Assembly (NCBI GenBank): GCA_905234595.1
Contig: CAJOID010000001.1
Location: forward strand, 24,439-88,438
DNA: 64,000 nucleotides
From: an uncultured Lachnospiraceae bacterium
Lineage (GTDB): Bacteria > Bacillota > Clostridia > Lachnospirales > Lachnospiraceae
Direction: 5' to 3'
Of the stretch, positions 17,169 through 26,045 are shown piece by piece. The translations under genes were made by a program, and so were the position numbers. Each line of letters starts with the position of its first letter. The stretch's first letter is position 1. Below the pieces are notes generated by a model. That model was not told where the DNA came from, did not search any database, and worked only from the letters and a program-made list of their open reading frames with translations.

Positions 17169-18370
17169 ATCTCGAGGATCCTCCTCTCGTATTCGAGTGC
17201 GTATGGTGTATGCAGGATATCCGGATAGACCACCTTATCTATCCCCGGGTACATAGCTTTCAGATCAAACTCTTCATCCAGCATGCGTAACATATCAAAC
17301 GGATCTTCTCCGTAGGGCGAAACATATACATTTCTCATCGCCTCGTCAAATGACTCATATCTGTCCCTGTAGGGATCGTTCTCAAACAGGCCCATTCCAT
17401 TATCGAACACGGGAGGGATCTCATATGCGCCCGATCCGGTATTGAAAAACAGTCCGAAATTCCTCGTATGCCTGTCAATATTACCTACCATGCAATCCAA
17501 TACTGCCAGGCCGGTCATGTACTTAAGTGTCTCATCATATGGGAGTGCCCCCGCCTCAGACAGCTGCATTGCACACCACTTAAGCTTATCCAGTGCCCCA
17601 AGAGATATGAAATCATCATCTCTCGATGTCAACCCGTGCCGCTCTATCAGCCTCTCGAACGAAATAAACGTATATCCGTCCAATTCAAAATTACGCGAAT
17701 ATACACCATCATATGAGCGGCCCTCATAGACAAACTGACATGGTTTCTGTTCTATACAGGGTATCGACAACTGTCTGCATATATCCGTAGCGATCACTTC
17801 CACCGCCCAGTCACGCAGCGCTACTCCGGAAATGACCGCCTGTGACTTGATGAACAACCGCCGGTCATGTGTCAATGCCTTCATCTGATACCCGTCTGTA
17901 TCCGTCCTGTGTATGACACGGTCTTTTCTGGAAAAAGTAAATACCGGAATCGCATCAAATATACCGGCATCTCCATCTCTATCCTCAAAAAGATATTGGG
18001 CCGGTGATTCTATTCCCCGGTTTCTCAGATACCTGTCATCCAGATACTCCTGCAGGTCCTCCCGATCCGGGGATGTATTATATCCGAAAGCCAGTTTCGA
18101 CAGCTGCGAAACATAATTTATCACCCTGACATGCTGCTTCCGGCAATCATAGAAAACAGAACTGCACAATTCACCGTCAACGACATGATCTATCCTCACC
18201 TCGACCGGCATCTGCGCAGCCTTAAGCCTCTTATCCAGTGCCTGTCTGGACACACCATACTCAGCGGCGATCGAAGCCACGCTCTCGCCTGCTGCCCGCC
18301 TCTCGCGTGCCGACTCTATCTGTTCATCGCTGATCTTAGGTTTTCTGCCTGAGCCTCTGTCATTGGGCAT
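17156..18370 (-). CDS. HipA-like serine/threonine kinase with N-terminal helix-turn-helix
   Basis: A 404-residue protein. Residues about 12-50 form a resolvase-type helix-turn-helix (SDEQIESARERRAAGES then SIAAEYGVSRQALDKRL). The remainder is a HipA/CtkA-like kinase: a candidate ATP lysine at RLFIKS (Lys175), the catalytic loop GNIDRHTRNFG with Asp299, His301 and Asn304, and the metal-binding DNG at 323-325. HipA toxins phosphorylate translation factors such as glutamyl-tRNA synthetase. Normally a separate HipB binds DNA; here the DNA-binding part is fused to the kinase. Its promoter overlaps a large palindrome, indicating autoregulation. It is coupled to a 139-aa protein. Confidence 0.8.
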   Translation of the reverse strand: MPNDRGSGRKPKISDEQIESARERRAAGESVASIAAEYGVSRQALDKRLKAAQMPVEVRIDHVVDGELCSSVFYDCRKQHVRVINYVSQLSKLAFGYNTSPDREDLQEYLDDRYLRNRGIESPAQYLFEDRDGDAGIFDAIPVFTFSRKDRVIHRTDTDGYQMKALTHDRRLFIKSQAVISGVALRDWAVEVIATDICRQLSIPCIEQKPCQFVYEGRSYDGVYSRNFELDGYTFISFERLIERHGLTSRDDDFISLGALDKLKWCAMQLSEAGALPYDETLKYMTGLAVLDCMVGNIDRHTRNFGLFFNTGSGAYEIPPVFDNGMGLFENDPYRDRYESFDEAMRNVYVSPYGEDPFDMLRMLDEEFDLKAMYPGIDKVVYPDILHTPYALEYERRILEIWQK

Positions 18371-18381
18371 AAATAATCCCT

Positions 18382-18426
18382 CATAATCAGATCAGGATGT
18401 TTATACATCCGGTTAATCTGATTATG
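18382..18426. promoter_or_regulatory. Nested palindromic operator over the HipA-like promoter
   Basis: CATAATCAGAT (18382-18392) is perfectly repeated inverted as ATCTGATTATG (18416-18426). Inside it GGATGT (18395-18400) pairs with ACATCC (18405-18410). The outer right arm contains the -10 hexamer, so a bound protein would shut the promoter. Confidence 0.75.
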
Positions 18427-18449
18427 GGAGATTAAAGAATCTCTGTCAA
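18421..18449 (-). promoter_or_regulatory. Promoter of the HipA-like operon
   Basis: TTGACA at 18444-18449, 17 bases, CATAAT at 18421-18426 on the minus strand. The spacer itself holds an inverted repeat, GAGATT(18428-18433)/AATCTC(18438-18443). Confidence 0.8.
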
Positions 18450-18526
18450 CTAATTAATTTGTTTACAATATCGCCGGAATAATCAGGTTCTTGTATGCTG
18501 CCGTTTTCTTTTACAGTTCTATAGTT

Positions 18527-18532
18527 TATAAT
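18527..18532 (+). promoter_or_regulatory. -10 box of a possibly leaderless gene
   Basis: TATAAT ends 7 bases before the ATG at 18540 and no Shine-Dalgarno lies between. The -35 region is weak (TTTTCT at 17 bases). Confidence 0.45.
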
Positions 18533-18539
18533 TTGGCCT

Positions 18540-19013
18540 ATGAGAATATTATTGATTGGCCCTACCACAGGATTACTGTATAAAGAACAGAAGAAAATAT
18601 CAGAAATGTTGACAGATGCCTGCCATACATGCACCGGCATCTATCGTGCCCCCGGTGATACGCGCAATATCATGAAAGAGATACGGGAATTTGAGCCTGA
18701 GCTTATGATCACCGAAGACCTTGAAGGCTTTGAGATGTGCACGCTCACGGATGCGGTGTCCTATAATCTGATCCATTGCAGGCAGCTGCATCTTCTTTCG
18801 TCTGATCCACTGTCCAATGAACGATACCTGAGTAAACAGCTCAGTCTGCTCATGACATTCGTGTGTCCGAATCCGGATCGTGCCGCTTTACTTATGGATA
18901 AATACCCGGATATTCCCGAGATCACAACTTTGGAAAACGTGCCGGAAGATATACCGGATGAGATAAAAAATATCCTTTCATTTATATCTGACACGAACTT
19001 TAAGAAAGCCTGA
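18540..19013 (+). CDS. Unknown protein, first gene of a two-gene unit with a glycosyltransferase
   Basis: A 157-residue protein starting MRILLIGPTTGLLYKEQKK, a Rossmann-like beta-alpha opening similar to GT-B glycosyltransferase N-termini or receiver-like folds. There is no signal or membrane segment. It ends one base before the start of the DUF3880-like gene, so the two are expressed together. No domain could be named. It is divergent from the HipA-like operon and read against most of the window. It could be a shortened glycosyltransferase domain working with its neighbour. Confidence 0.65.
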   Translation: MRILLIGPTTGLLYKEQKKISEMLTDACHTCTGIYRAPGDTRNIMKEIREFEPELMITEDLEGFEMCTLTDAVSYNLIHCRQLHLLSSDPLSNERYLSKQLSLLMTFVCPNPDRAALLMDKYPDIPEITTLENVPEDIPDEIKNILSFISDTNFKKA

Positions 19014-19014
19014 T

Positions 19015-20175
19015 ATGAACATATTATTCTACGATATGGGAAGCTACCTGTATGACGACATACTCGATGCACTGAAAGCGATGGGACATACGGTACGCAC
19101 AGCCTATTATCATTTCGAGAACCGATATGAGGACGATTTCTTTGTCGAGAGGTTCACACGCAAGCTGCACGAGAAGCCCTGCGACATCATATTCAGCGTG
19201 AACTTCTTTCCTCTCGTGGCCGTGATCGCGCATGACCATGGCATCCCGTATGTATCATGGAGCTGCGATTCCCCACTTGCCGAGGGGCTCGAAGATTATT
19301 TCGATCATGACACTAACCGTATATGGCTCTTTGACCGTGCAGAGGTAGATTCTTATCGCAAAAAGGGACACAGCCGTATCTTCTACAGTCCGCTGGCCGT
19401 CAATACAGCCCGTGTGAAAAAGGTGATCAGGGACGGTGCAAAATCCGGAGCACTTAACAGATACAAGGCTGACATAAGTTTCGTCGGTTCGCTCTATAAC
19501 GCATCACTCGAGGGACTCATCGCCCCGCTCGATGATTATCTGAAGGGATATATAGAAGGCATCATGAACACGCAGATGGAATTCTACGGAACTGATCTGC
19601 TGTCCATGACCATAACGGATGAGATACTTAACCGGATCAACACACAGTATGCGGCGCTCGGAAATGCGGAAGCCGTCTCAATCAACCGCAAAGGACTCGC
19701 TTTCGCCATTCAGAAACAGATCACATACGCAGAGCGCGTCACTCTGATCGACACGCTGGGCAGTATGTGCGATATGCGATTCTATTCTACGAAGGAGTAT
19801 CCGTTCGAGAACAACGTCAGATTTATGGGGCCGGTGAAATACCATGATCAGATGCCGCTCGTGTTCGCGGCCAGCCGCTTAAGCCTGTGTCCGACGCTCA
19901 GAAGCATCATCTCGGGCATCCCGCTCAGGAGCCTCGATATACTCGCATGCGGCGGCGTACTGCTCTCCAACTGGCAGCCCGAGCTCGCTGAATACTTCAC
20001 GGACGGTGAGGATCTCATCATGTACTCAAGTCTCGAGGACGCTGTAGCGAAGGCTCAGTGGTACCTGGAAAATGAAGATGCGCGCGCCCGGATCGCGGGA
20101 CACGCGCAACCTGTACTCGAATCGGAATTCAACTATGCCGCAAAACTGTCCGGGATACTGTCGGAATTCGACTAG
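19015..20175 (+). CDS. CgeB/DUF3880-type glycosyltransferase
   Basis: A 386-residue cytoplasmic GT-B type protein. The N-terminal domain has NILFYDMGSYLYDDILDAL and SVNFFPLVAVIAHDHGIPYVSW-type segments typical of DUF3880. The C-terminal Glyco_trans_1_2-like domain has RSIISGIPLRSLDILACGG then LFTDGEDLIMY-like text near 330-350. Relatives act in spore coat, capsule or flagellin glycosylation. Its TAG stop shares CTAG with the stop of the convergent gene at 20172, with no terminator between. Confidence 0.8.
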   Translation: MNILFYDMGSYLYDDILDALKAMGHTVRTAYYHFENRYEDDFFVERFTRKLHEKPCDIIFSVNFFPLVAVIAHDHGIPYVSWSCDSPLAEGLEDYFDHDTNRIWLFDRAEVDSYRKKGHSRIFYSPLAVNTARVKKVIRDGAKSGALNRYKADISFVGSLYNASLEGLIAPLDDYLKGYIEGIMNTQMEFYGTDLLSMTITDEILNRINTQYAALGNAEAVSINRKGLAFAIQKQITYAERVTLIDTLGSMCDMRFYSTKEYPFENNVRFMGPVKYHDQMPLVFAASRLSLCPTLRSIISGIPLRSLDILACGGVLLSNWQPELAEYFTDGEDLIMYSSLEDAVAKAQWYLENEDARARIAGHAQPVLESEFNYAAKLSGILSEFD

Positions 20176-21296
20176 ATCCCTATTGTCTTTATATTCTTCG
20201 CAAACCCGGCGAACTGTTCACGGCCCAGAGGATTGAACAGACTCTGCAGCATAAGCGTATACATCTCCGGCAACACTCCCTGCTTCACATAACTGTTTTC
20301 CCATATATCCGGGATATGAGTCTGAGTATAAGTACACAGCAGCTGATACAGATTATACGGCGGCTCCTCAAACCTGAGTGCTATGATCTTCCAAAAAGCA
20401 AGTGCACAGCTGTATACAAACTCCAGCTTGATCTCATCTCCGTATGTTTCCATCAAGCCGCGACTAATATATTCATTCCACAACTGCTCCTGGACCGTCA
20501 GCATATCGGTATGATAACCTGCTCCGGCCGACAGAAGCGTTGACTCTCTGTTTACGAAATAGTGATAAAGCTTATCTTCTGTAAGGCACACACAGCATGC
20601 GCAGATGTTCATCAATCCGCCCCAGTATATATCCTCATACGCAAGTCCTTCCGGGAAAAAGATACTGTTCGATATCAGGAAATCTCTCCGGATGAGTTTG
20701 GAATATACCGCATAGGTCAGGACCTGCTCTCGCACGAACCTTTTATGATCCCCTGTGGACTCCGCGGTTACGATGTGCACTCCCGGCCCGCCCCCCGCAG
20801 ACTCAACGCAGCCGGCCCCGGTCCCGTCGGGACTGTCACCGTTTTTTGCTGCTGTGCGTTCAAAAAGCTTAAGCTCCTCCGAGAAATCACGATCATAACC
20901 GCACTGGATCACATCGAAAAGCTTATCTCCCGATCCTATGCAGGCATACATACGCTCAAGAAAATCCGGCTCAACCCAGTCATCGGAATCAACATAAGCT
21001 ATCCACTCACCCTTTGCTTCACCTAAAGCCACGTTACGGGCTCTGCCCTGCCGGCCGTTTTCATCCTGTGCAATGACGCGTATCAAGCCGGGATATTTCT
21101 CCTCATAGATGCGCAGGTGACGGAGCGTATCATCCGTCGACTTATCATCCACGCATATGATCTCCATCGAACCTGAGGGAAAGGTCTGTGCGAGCACGGA
21201 ATCCAGGCACCTGTTTATATATCTCTCCACGTTGTAGCATGGGATTATCACACTGACCGCAACTCCGGCACCGGGCATCCGCAGGCTCTTATCCAT
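20172..21296 (-). CDS. GT2 family glycosyltransferase
   Basis: The 374-residue protein opens with VSVIIPCYNVERYINRCL and has VDDKSTDDT and the nucleotide-binding YVDSDDWVEP (DxD at about 105), the GT-A hallmark. The rest is a C-terminal helical extension seen in surface-glycan transferases. It is a paralogue of the next gene (21313) with the same layout. A GGAGG site precedes the ATG. It lies at the 3' end of the minus-strand run from 28416. Donor and acceptor sugars are unknown. Confidence 0.88.
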   Translation of the reverse strand: MDKSLRMPGAGVAVSVIIPCYNVERYINRCLDSVLAQTFPSGSMEIICVDDKSTDDTLRHLRIYEEKYPGLIRVIAQDENGRQGRARNVALGEAKGEWIAYVDSDDWVEPDFLERMYACIGSGDKLFDVIQCGYDRDFSEELKLFERTAAKNGDSPDGTGAGCVESAGGGPGVHIVTAESTGDHKRFVREQVLTYAVYSKLIRRDFLISNSIFFPEGLAYEDIYWGGLMNICACCVCLTEDKLYHYFVNRESTLLSAGAGYHTDMLTVQEQLWNEYISRGLMETYGDEIKLEFVYSCALAFWKIIALRFEEPPYNLYQLLCTYTQTHIPDIWENSYVKQGVLPEMYTLMLQSLFNPLGREQFAGFAKNIKTIGI

Positions 21297-21312
21297 GGTA
21301 TCTATCCTCCAT

Positions 21313-22380
21313 CTACAGACCTCCCTTCCTGAGAATCTCGATCAGCCGTGAGAAAACGTCCCGTGATACATACCTGTGGACCATGCCGAAAAGCAGCCTG
21401 TGCATCTCCGGTATCCCGGGATCTGAGGCAAAACGCCCACACATATCCGCAGGCACCTTCGAGCGCGTCAGTTCCTGCAGCAGACGAAAATATGAATATG
21501 ACGGTTCGTCATATCTGAGCGCCAGGATCTTCAGCATGCCCAGGTAACCGTCATAGAGGTATTCATACTGTATCTCCGGGAGATAGTTTTCGCCGAATCC
21601 GCGCCCGATAAGCTGAGCCCACATGATCTCCTGAGTCGAGATATGATCTATATGGTATGCTTCGTTTTTCTTAAGGACTATCGAATTCGGATTCACATAG
21701 TAGTGATACATCGCACGGTCTATGAGAGCCGCACTCTCTACATACATATTGACGAGGTTGCCCCATACGATATCCTCATATGCGAGATGCTCAGGAAAAA
21801 AGAGTTCGTTTTCCATCAGGAAATCGCGTCTGATGAGACGGCCCCATGCATACAGTTTGAGCGGCTGATTCATAAAAAAACTGCGGCGCGCGGAAGTGCC
21901 GGTGATCGTATAGGGAATCACTTTTTCTCCGGTGACGCTACCGTCGGAAGCCGCCTCCGGTTCCGGGCCGCCCTGTCCGTCGAAGTATGTCAGCGAATCG
22001 GAACTGTCTCGTTCCTCCCTGCACGCCACCAGCTGATAACGACCGTTCACAGCGACCGCGTGCAGAGCAGTCAGATAATCCCTCTCGATCCAGTCATCGG
22101 AATCTATAAAAGCGATCCACTCGCCGTCGGCATATGAGAGACCTATATTGCGGGCCTTGCCCAGATGACCGTTCTCCTCACAGTCGATCACCATTATGGT
22201 ATCCGGGAATATCTCTTCCCAGGTTTTGAGCTTATCCAATGTTCCATCAGTCGAAGCATCATTGATGCACAATATCTCCATATCGCTCATCGAAAAGGTC
22301 TGTTCCGTGACCGACTGTAAACATCTGTCTATGTACTTTTCCACGTTATAGCACGGGATTATTACACTGATTTTTTTCAT
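21313..22380 (-). CDS. GT2 family glycosyltransferase
   Basis: The 355-residue protein begins ISVIIPCYNVEKYIDRCLQS, then INDASTDGT and AFIDSDDWIERDYL, the GT-A donor site. Its C-terminal half resembles that of the neighbour at 20172 (shared FFPEHLAYEDI and YHYYVN phrases), so the two arose by tandem duplication. It follows the two-domain gene by 7 bases in one operon and probably adds one residue of the same glycan. Confidence 0.88.
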   Translation of the reverse strand: MKKISVIIPCYNVEKYIDRCLQSVTEQTFSMSDMEILCINDASTDGTLDKLKTWEEIFPDTIMVIDCEENGHLGKARNIGLSYADGEWIAFIDSDDWIERDYLTALHAVAVNGRYQLVACREERDSSDSLTYFDGQGGPEPEAASDGSVTGEKVIPYTITGTSARRSFFMNQPLKLYAWGRLIRRDFLMENELFFPEHLAYEDIVWGNLVNMYVESAALIDRAMYHYYVNPNSIVLKKNEAYHIDHISTQEIMWAQLIGRGFGENYLPEIQYEYLYDGYLGMLKILALRYDEPSYSYFRLLQELTRSKVPADMCGRFASDPGIPEMHRLLFGMVHRYVSRDVFSRLIEILRKGGL

Positions 22381-22387
22381 TCTTTAT

Positions 22388-24325
22388 TCAGTCAGTCCTG
22401 CATCCGTCTATGGCTTCGCGAACTGCCGCAGAGAATCTGCATGCGCAGTCATCATACACCTCATTAGTGTGCGTGATCTCCTCCTCGGTTGCCATCCTCT
22501 GCCTGCCCGCTTCCTTGCGCACATAGCCTAAGCGGCGCTCACGGTACTCCTGCTCCGACTTCGTATAGTAGTGATTGACTCTGAGGATATCGCATTTCGA
22601 ATCATAGAAGAAAGCCGTCGGTATGAGCGATCCGTGCTCGCTGATACACCAGTAGCCCTCCTCATATATCGCGAAATGGGGATTGATGATCGTCTTCACG
22701 CACTCCGGCTTCACTATGCTTTTTATATGGCAGTTGATCATCAGGTCGTCGGGCCCTCGATACCTGTATTCGTCTATCACGAGACCTTCCACAGGTGCCT
22801 CATGATCCGATGTGCCGTAGACTCTCCAGTTGATGCCGATACCTCCTGCGGCACATGATCCGGGAAACTTAAAAGGCGTCTCCTCATATGCTCTGAATAT
22901 ATCCTCTATGGCATCGATCGCTCTGTCATGCTTCACAGGGATCAGGAATTCATCCGCATCGATAAGTGTGAGATATTCGGCCGCATCACGGCTGCGCTTA
23001 ACCGCATCATTGTAGCTCTGCATCTGGGCCGGATGGTGCTCACCGGTGACATTTGTAAGCTCTGCCAGCCCGCGCTCGATATAGGGCTGCCATATGCTTA
23101 CGGAATCATCCGTACTGCCGTGATCATATACATAGAAATACTCCACGCCCATGAGAATATGGTATTCGATCCATTCCTTCAGATACCGTGCCTCGTTCTT
23201 CTGTATAAGAGCGGCGGCCAGGCGGTATCTATGTGTGCCGGACTTTCCGGCGGCACCGGTAACGGACTTTATGCCTGTAACGGTATCCGGCATCGAAGCC
23301 GTGTCATTGCCTGCCTCAGTTACTGCCCGCCCGGTCACTTTGTATATCAGTGCTTTCGGATCCTCATCATTGGCCTTCATCACATCGATATCAGCCCTCT
23401 CGATCTTAGCGGATACATACCGGTTATCGTATCCGGGAGCAGCTGCAGCCAGTCGTATATCACGAAGTTTTTTAAGTGCTCTGAGTGTGTCGATCGTGGG
23501 GCCGCTCTGTGCATCCTTGAGTGCCATCACCACACCGTATCCGTACATCTGAATGATCTCGCACTCTATGGCGTAACGAAGCGCTTCATAGTTATCGAGA
23601 CTGTCACTCAGTCCGTGCAGGGCCTGCATGGCTCCGATGATATTCTCTATATAAGAGGCAGCGGTGTTTTTCTTTGATGCCGATCCTTCCGAAGCCGCAT
23701 ACCAGTACAGAGTCTCCTCCACCGCACCGACGGATCTCGCATGTGCGATCAGCGATACGAGCACCTCGGCATCCTCAAGTATGCATTTCTCACGGAAAAT
23801 GATCCCACTGTTTTCCAGCAGTTCCCTGCGATACAGTCTGGACCACAGATATCCGCCGCTCACGATCAGATCGCACTTCTGTGCATCACTCAGCACACCG
23901 CGTGTATCTCTCCCGGTGTGCAGCATCGCTTTGTCCTGCGCCTCGTTGAAATAACCGCAATCCACGATATCGTGATCACCGAAACGCATCTCGGTGATCA
24001 GTTTCTCATAGAAGCCCGACTGAAGGTAATCATCGCTGTCTACGAAGCCGATGAATTCACCGCGTGCATACTGCAAGGCTATGTTGCGCGCACCTCCCGG
24101 GCCTGCATTCTCATCATTGCATATGACCATGATGCGGTCGGGATCGGACTGCTCGAGACGCATCAGCACATCCCTGGACGAATCGACGGATGCATCATCC
24201 ACCAGGATGATCTCGAGATCGCGGTATGTCTGATTGAGCAGACTGGCCACGCATCTCTCCACGGTACGCCCGGCATTATAGACCGGTACTATCACGCTTA
24301 TCAAACCGTTTATATATTCACTCAT
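22388..24325 (-). CDS. Two-domain glycosyltransferase: GT2 plus GT92-like
   Basis: In this 645-residue protein the first about 330 residues are a GT2 domain (ISVIVPVYNAGRTVERCV, VDDASVDSS, GFVDSDDYLQ). After a Ser/Thr/Gly linker, residues from about 365 form a second GT-A domain of the GT92/DUF23 kind: LIQKNEARYLKEWIEYH, FYVYDHGSTDDS and LIDADEFLIPV (DxD). The fusion should add two linkages in sequence. It overlaps the Caps_synth-like gene by 8 bases. Both catalytic signatures look intact. Confidence 0.85.
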   Translation of the reverse strand: MSEYINGLISVIVPVYNAGRTVERCVASLLNQTYRDLEIILVDDASVDSSRDVLMRLEQSDPDRIMVICNDENAGPGGARNIALQYARGEFIGFVDSDDYLQSGFYEKLITEMRFGDHDIVDCGYFNEAQDKAMLHTGRDTRGVLSDAQKCDLIVSGGYLWSRLYRRELLENSGIIFREKCILEDAEVLVSLIAHARSVGAVEETLYWYAASEGSASKKNTAASYIENIIGAMQALHGLSDSLDNYEALRYAIECEIIQMYGYGVVMALKDAQSGPTIDTLRALKKLRDIRLAAAAPGYDNRYVSAKIERADIDVMKANDEDPKALIYKVTGRAVTEAGNDTASMPDTVTGIKSVTGAAGKSGTHRYRLAAALIQKNEARYLKEWIEYHILMGVEYFYVYDHGSTDDSVSIWQPYIERGLAELTNVTGEHHPAQMQSYNDAVKRSRDAAEYLTLIDADEFLIPVKHDRAIDAIEDIFRAYEETPFKFPGSCAAGGIGINWRVYGTSDHEAPVEGLVIDEYRYRGPDDLMINCHIKSIVKPECVKTIINPHFAIYEEGYWCISEHGSLIPTAFFYDSKCDILRVNHYYTKSEQEYRERRLGYVRKEAGRQRMATEEEITHTNEVYDDCACRFSAAVREAIDGCRTD

Positions 24326-26045
24326 AACATTTCATCCTGTATCTGCCGTCCATGACGATCTCTGCAACCGGAGTCTTATCGGACAGGCCTGCTGCCGCTC
24401 CGTCATACACGGGACTGTACCTGTCTGCTGTCATGCTGCCATCCGCCGTCATACCGCCCTCCGCATCATCCATCCGGCCACCGTCCGTAAGTATCTCTAT
24501 CCTCAGCGGATGCAGGATGATGTCATCCAGCATGCCTCTCGATATCCTTTCGTTTCTCTCATAATATCCGTCAACATCTATGATGAGTTCGGGGTTGATC
24601 TCCCGTATGGCACGAACGAGTTCGGCCTCCGATGAACAGGGGATCCTGATCGCATCCGGCCCTCCGGAACTGCCGTCACCGGTTCCTCCACTTAACATAT
24701 ATCCGTAATAAGTCTCGAAACCATGTCCGGTCTGAGCTGCATACTCATTACGTCGGTTGATCTTATATAATACGGAATCCGAGGCAAGGCGCTCTGCCCC
24801 TTTTCCGGATATCCTCTGATTCATCATCAGCTGCATATCATACACGGCGGGAGGTGCCGGAGGGATCCTGTCAAAAGCCTCCCTGATCACGTCTATATGC
24901 CTGTAACCAACGTCACATACATAATCGACCGTGAAATAATCTACCAGTTCATCAGCCTGCTCCCAGTACAACCACAGTCCCTCCATCAGAAACTGCATGG
25001 CCGGATGATGCTTACGAGCTGTCAGCAGAGACAATGTCCACCTGCCGCGCTGGATATCCATTCCCCACAGCGGCGGATCGAAACGGAGCGTATACAGATC
25101 ACTGTCAAGAAGCGAAGATGAGACCGGTCCGGACACAAAGTAAGTAGCATCTATCCACATGCCGCCGTATCTGTACAGCAGCTCCGCTCTGAGTATATCC
25201 GACAGATGCGTCACCGAGATCAGGCCCCGTTCGAACTTTTCGCATATCGCGGGAGTCAGCGTCACATAATCTGAGTAATTATCCTGCGTGATCAGAACAG
25301 TCTGTGCATTATCCGGCAGATTTCTCTCTATGGATGACAGGCATGCACGGATCAGTTCCGGTGCCTGGTCCACTCCCTGCCACCAGCAGATCCATACAGG
25401 AATTTTGCCCCCAAAATCACCCTGATACGGATCGTCTTCCGCAAAGCAATCATCAAATCCGGCCTCACGACGCAGGCCGATATATTCAGCAAGAACCGCG
25501 TCGAAATACTTCTGTATGACTTCGATCCTCTGATATCCGGTATTCCATATCTCGGGATCGGTACGTGCCGTGCTCTCGCATTTGACACGCAGGTGCTTTT
25601 CGATGATATATGTTCTGAGCCGGGAAGCAAATTCGGGGGAATCCGCACTGAGGCCCGCACCCATGCCAACTGCTGCATCGCCGTGTCGGTCCGCACCTGT
25701 AACAGTCCTCAAGAATTTCCGCAGCTCACCGCACCGCATCACGAACGCCCCGGGCTCAAATCTCTCCCCTGCTTCAAACGGCAGGATGGCATCGTAATGC
25801 TCCATGATCCGACCGATATAGGGTCCTGTCAACGGCTGCTCATTTCTGACGAAAAAGCGTCCGCCCGTCAATGCGCCAAGACAATCGTCATCAGCTCTGT
25901 CCTCTGTCAGGCGGAGCAGCGCTTCTGCGGTCGGATCCTCATATACATACGAATAGATGGGGTCCGCGGTATACTCTTTTTTCTCACCGGTTCCAAATGA
26001 AATAATGCTGATCATAATATCACTGACATCGGAGCAGACGGTCAC
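24318..26045 (-). CDS. Caps_synth/GT32-like capsular glycosyltransferase
   Basis: Up to 575 residues. From about 230 on it matches the capsular polysaccharide synthesis/Gly_transf_sug type: IPVWICWWQGVDQAPELIRA, then SDILRAELLYRYGGMWIDAT with the DxD-like Asp. The N-terminal about 200 residues (SYVYEDPTAEALLRL) resemble a DUF4422-type region. The frame starts with GTG at 26045, overlapping the upstream stop (GTGA). An ATG at 26015 (MISIISFGTGEKKEY) is the main alternative; neither has a clear ribosome-binding site. Confidence 0.78.
   Translation of the reverse strand: MTVCSDVSDIMISIISFGTGEKKEYTADPIYSYVYEDPTAEALLRLTEDRADDDCLGALTGGRFFVRNEQPLTGPYIGRIMEHYDAILPFEAGERFEPGAFVMRCGELRKFLRTVTGADRHGDAAVGMGAGLSADSPEFASRLRTYIIEKHLRVKCESTARTDPEIWNTGYQRIEVIQKYFDAVLAEYIGLRREAGFDDCFAEDDPYQGDFGGKIPVWICWWQGVDQAPELIRACLSSIERNLPDNAQTVLITQDNYSDYVTLTPAICEKFERGLISVTHLSDILRAELLYRYGGMWIDATYFVSGPVSSSLLDSDLYTLRFDPPLWGMDIQRGRWTLSLLTARKHHPAMQFLMEGLWLYWEQADELVDYFTVDYVCDVGYRHIDVIREAFDRIPPAPPAVYDMQLMMNQRISGKGAERLASDSVLYKINRRNEYAAQTGHGFETYYGYMLSGGTGDGSSGGPDAIRIPCSSEAELVRAIREINPELIIDVDGYYERNERISRGMLDDIILHPLRIEILTDGGRMDDAEGGMTADGSMTADRYSPVYDGAAAGLSDKTPVAEIVMDGRYRMKCYE

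Noticed and set aside
22928..23677. 249-residue plus-strand frame rich in His/Tyr/Cys
   Set aside because: Antisense to the double glycosyltransferase; biased composition typical of a shadow frame.
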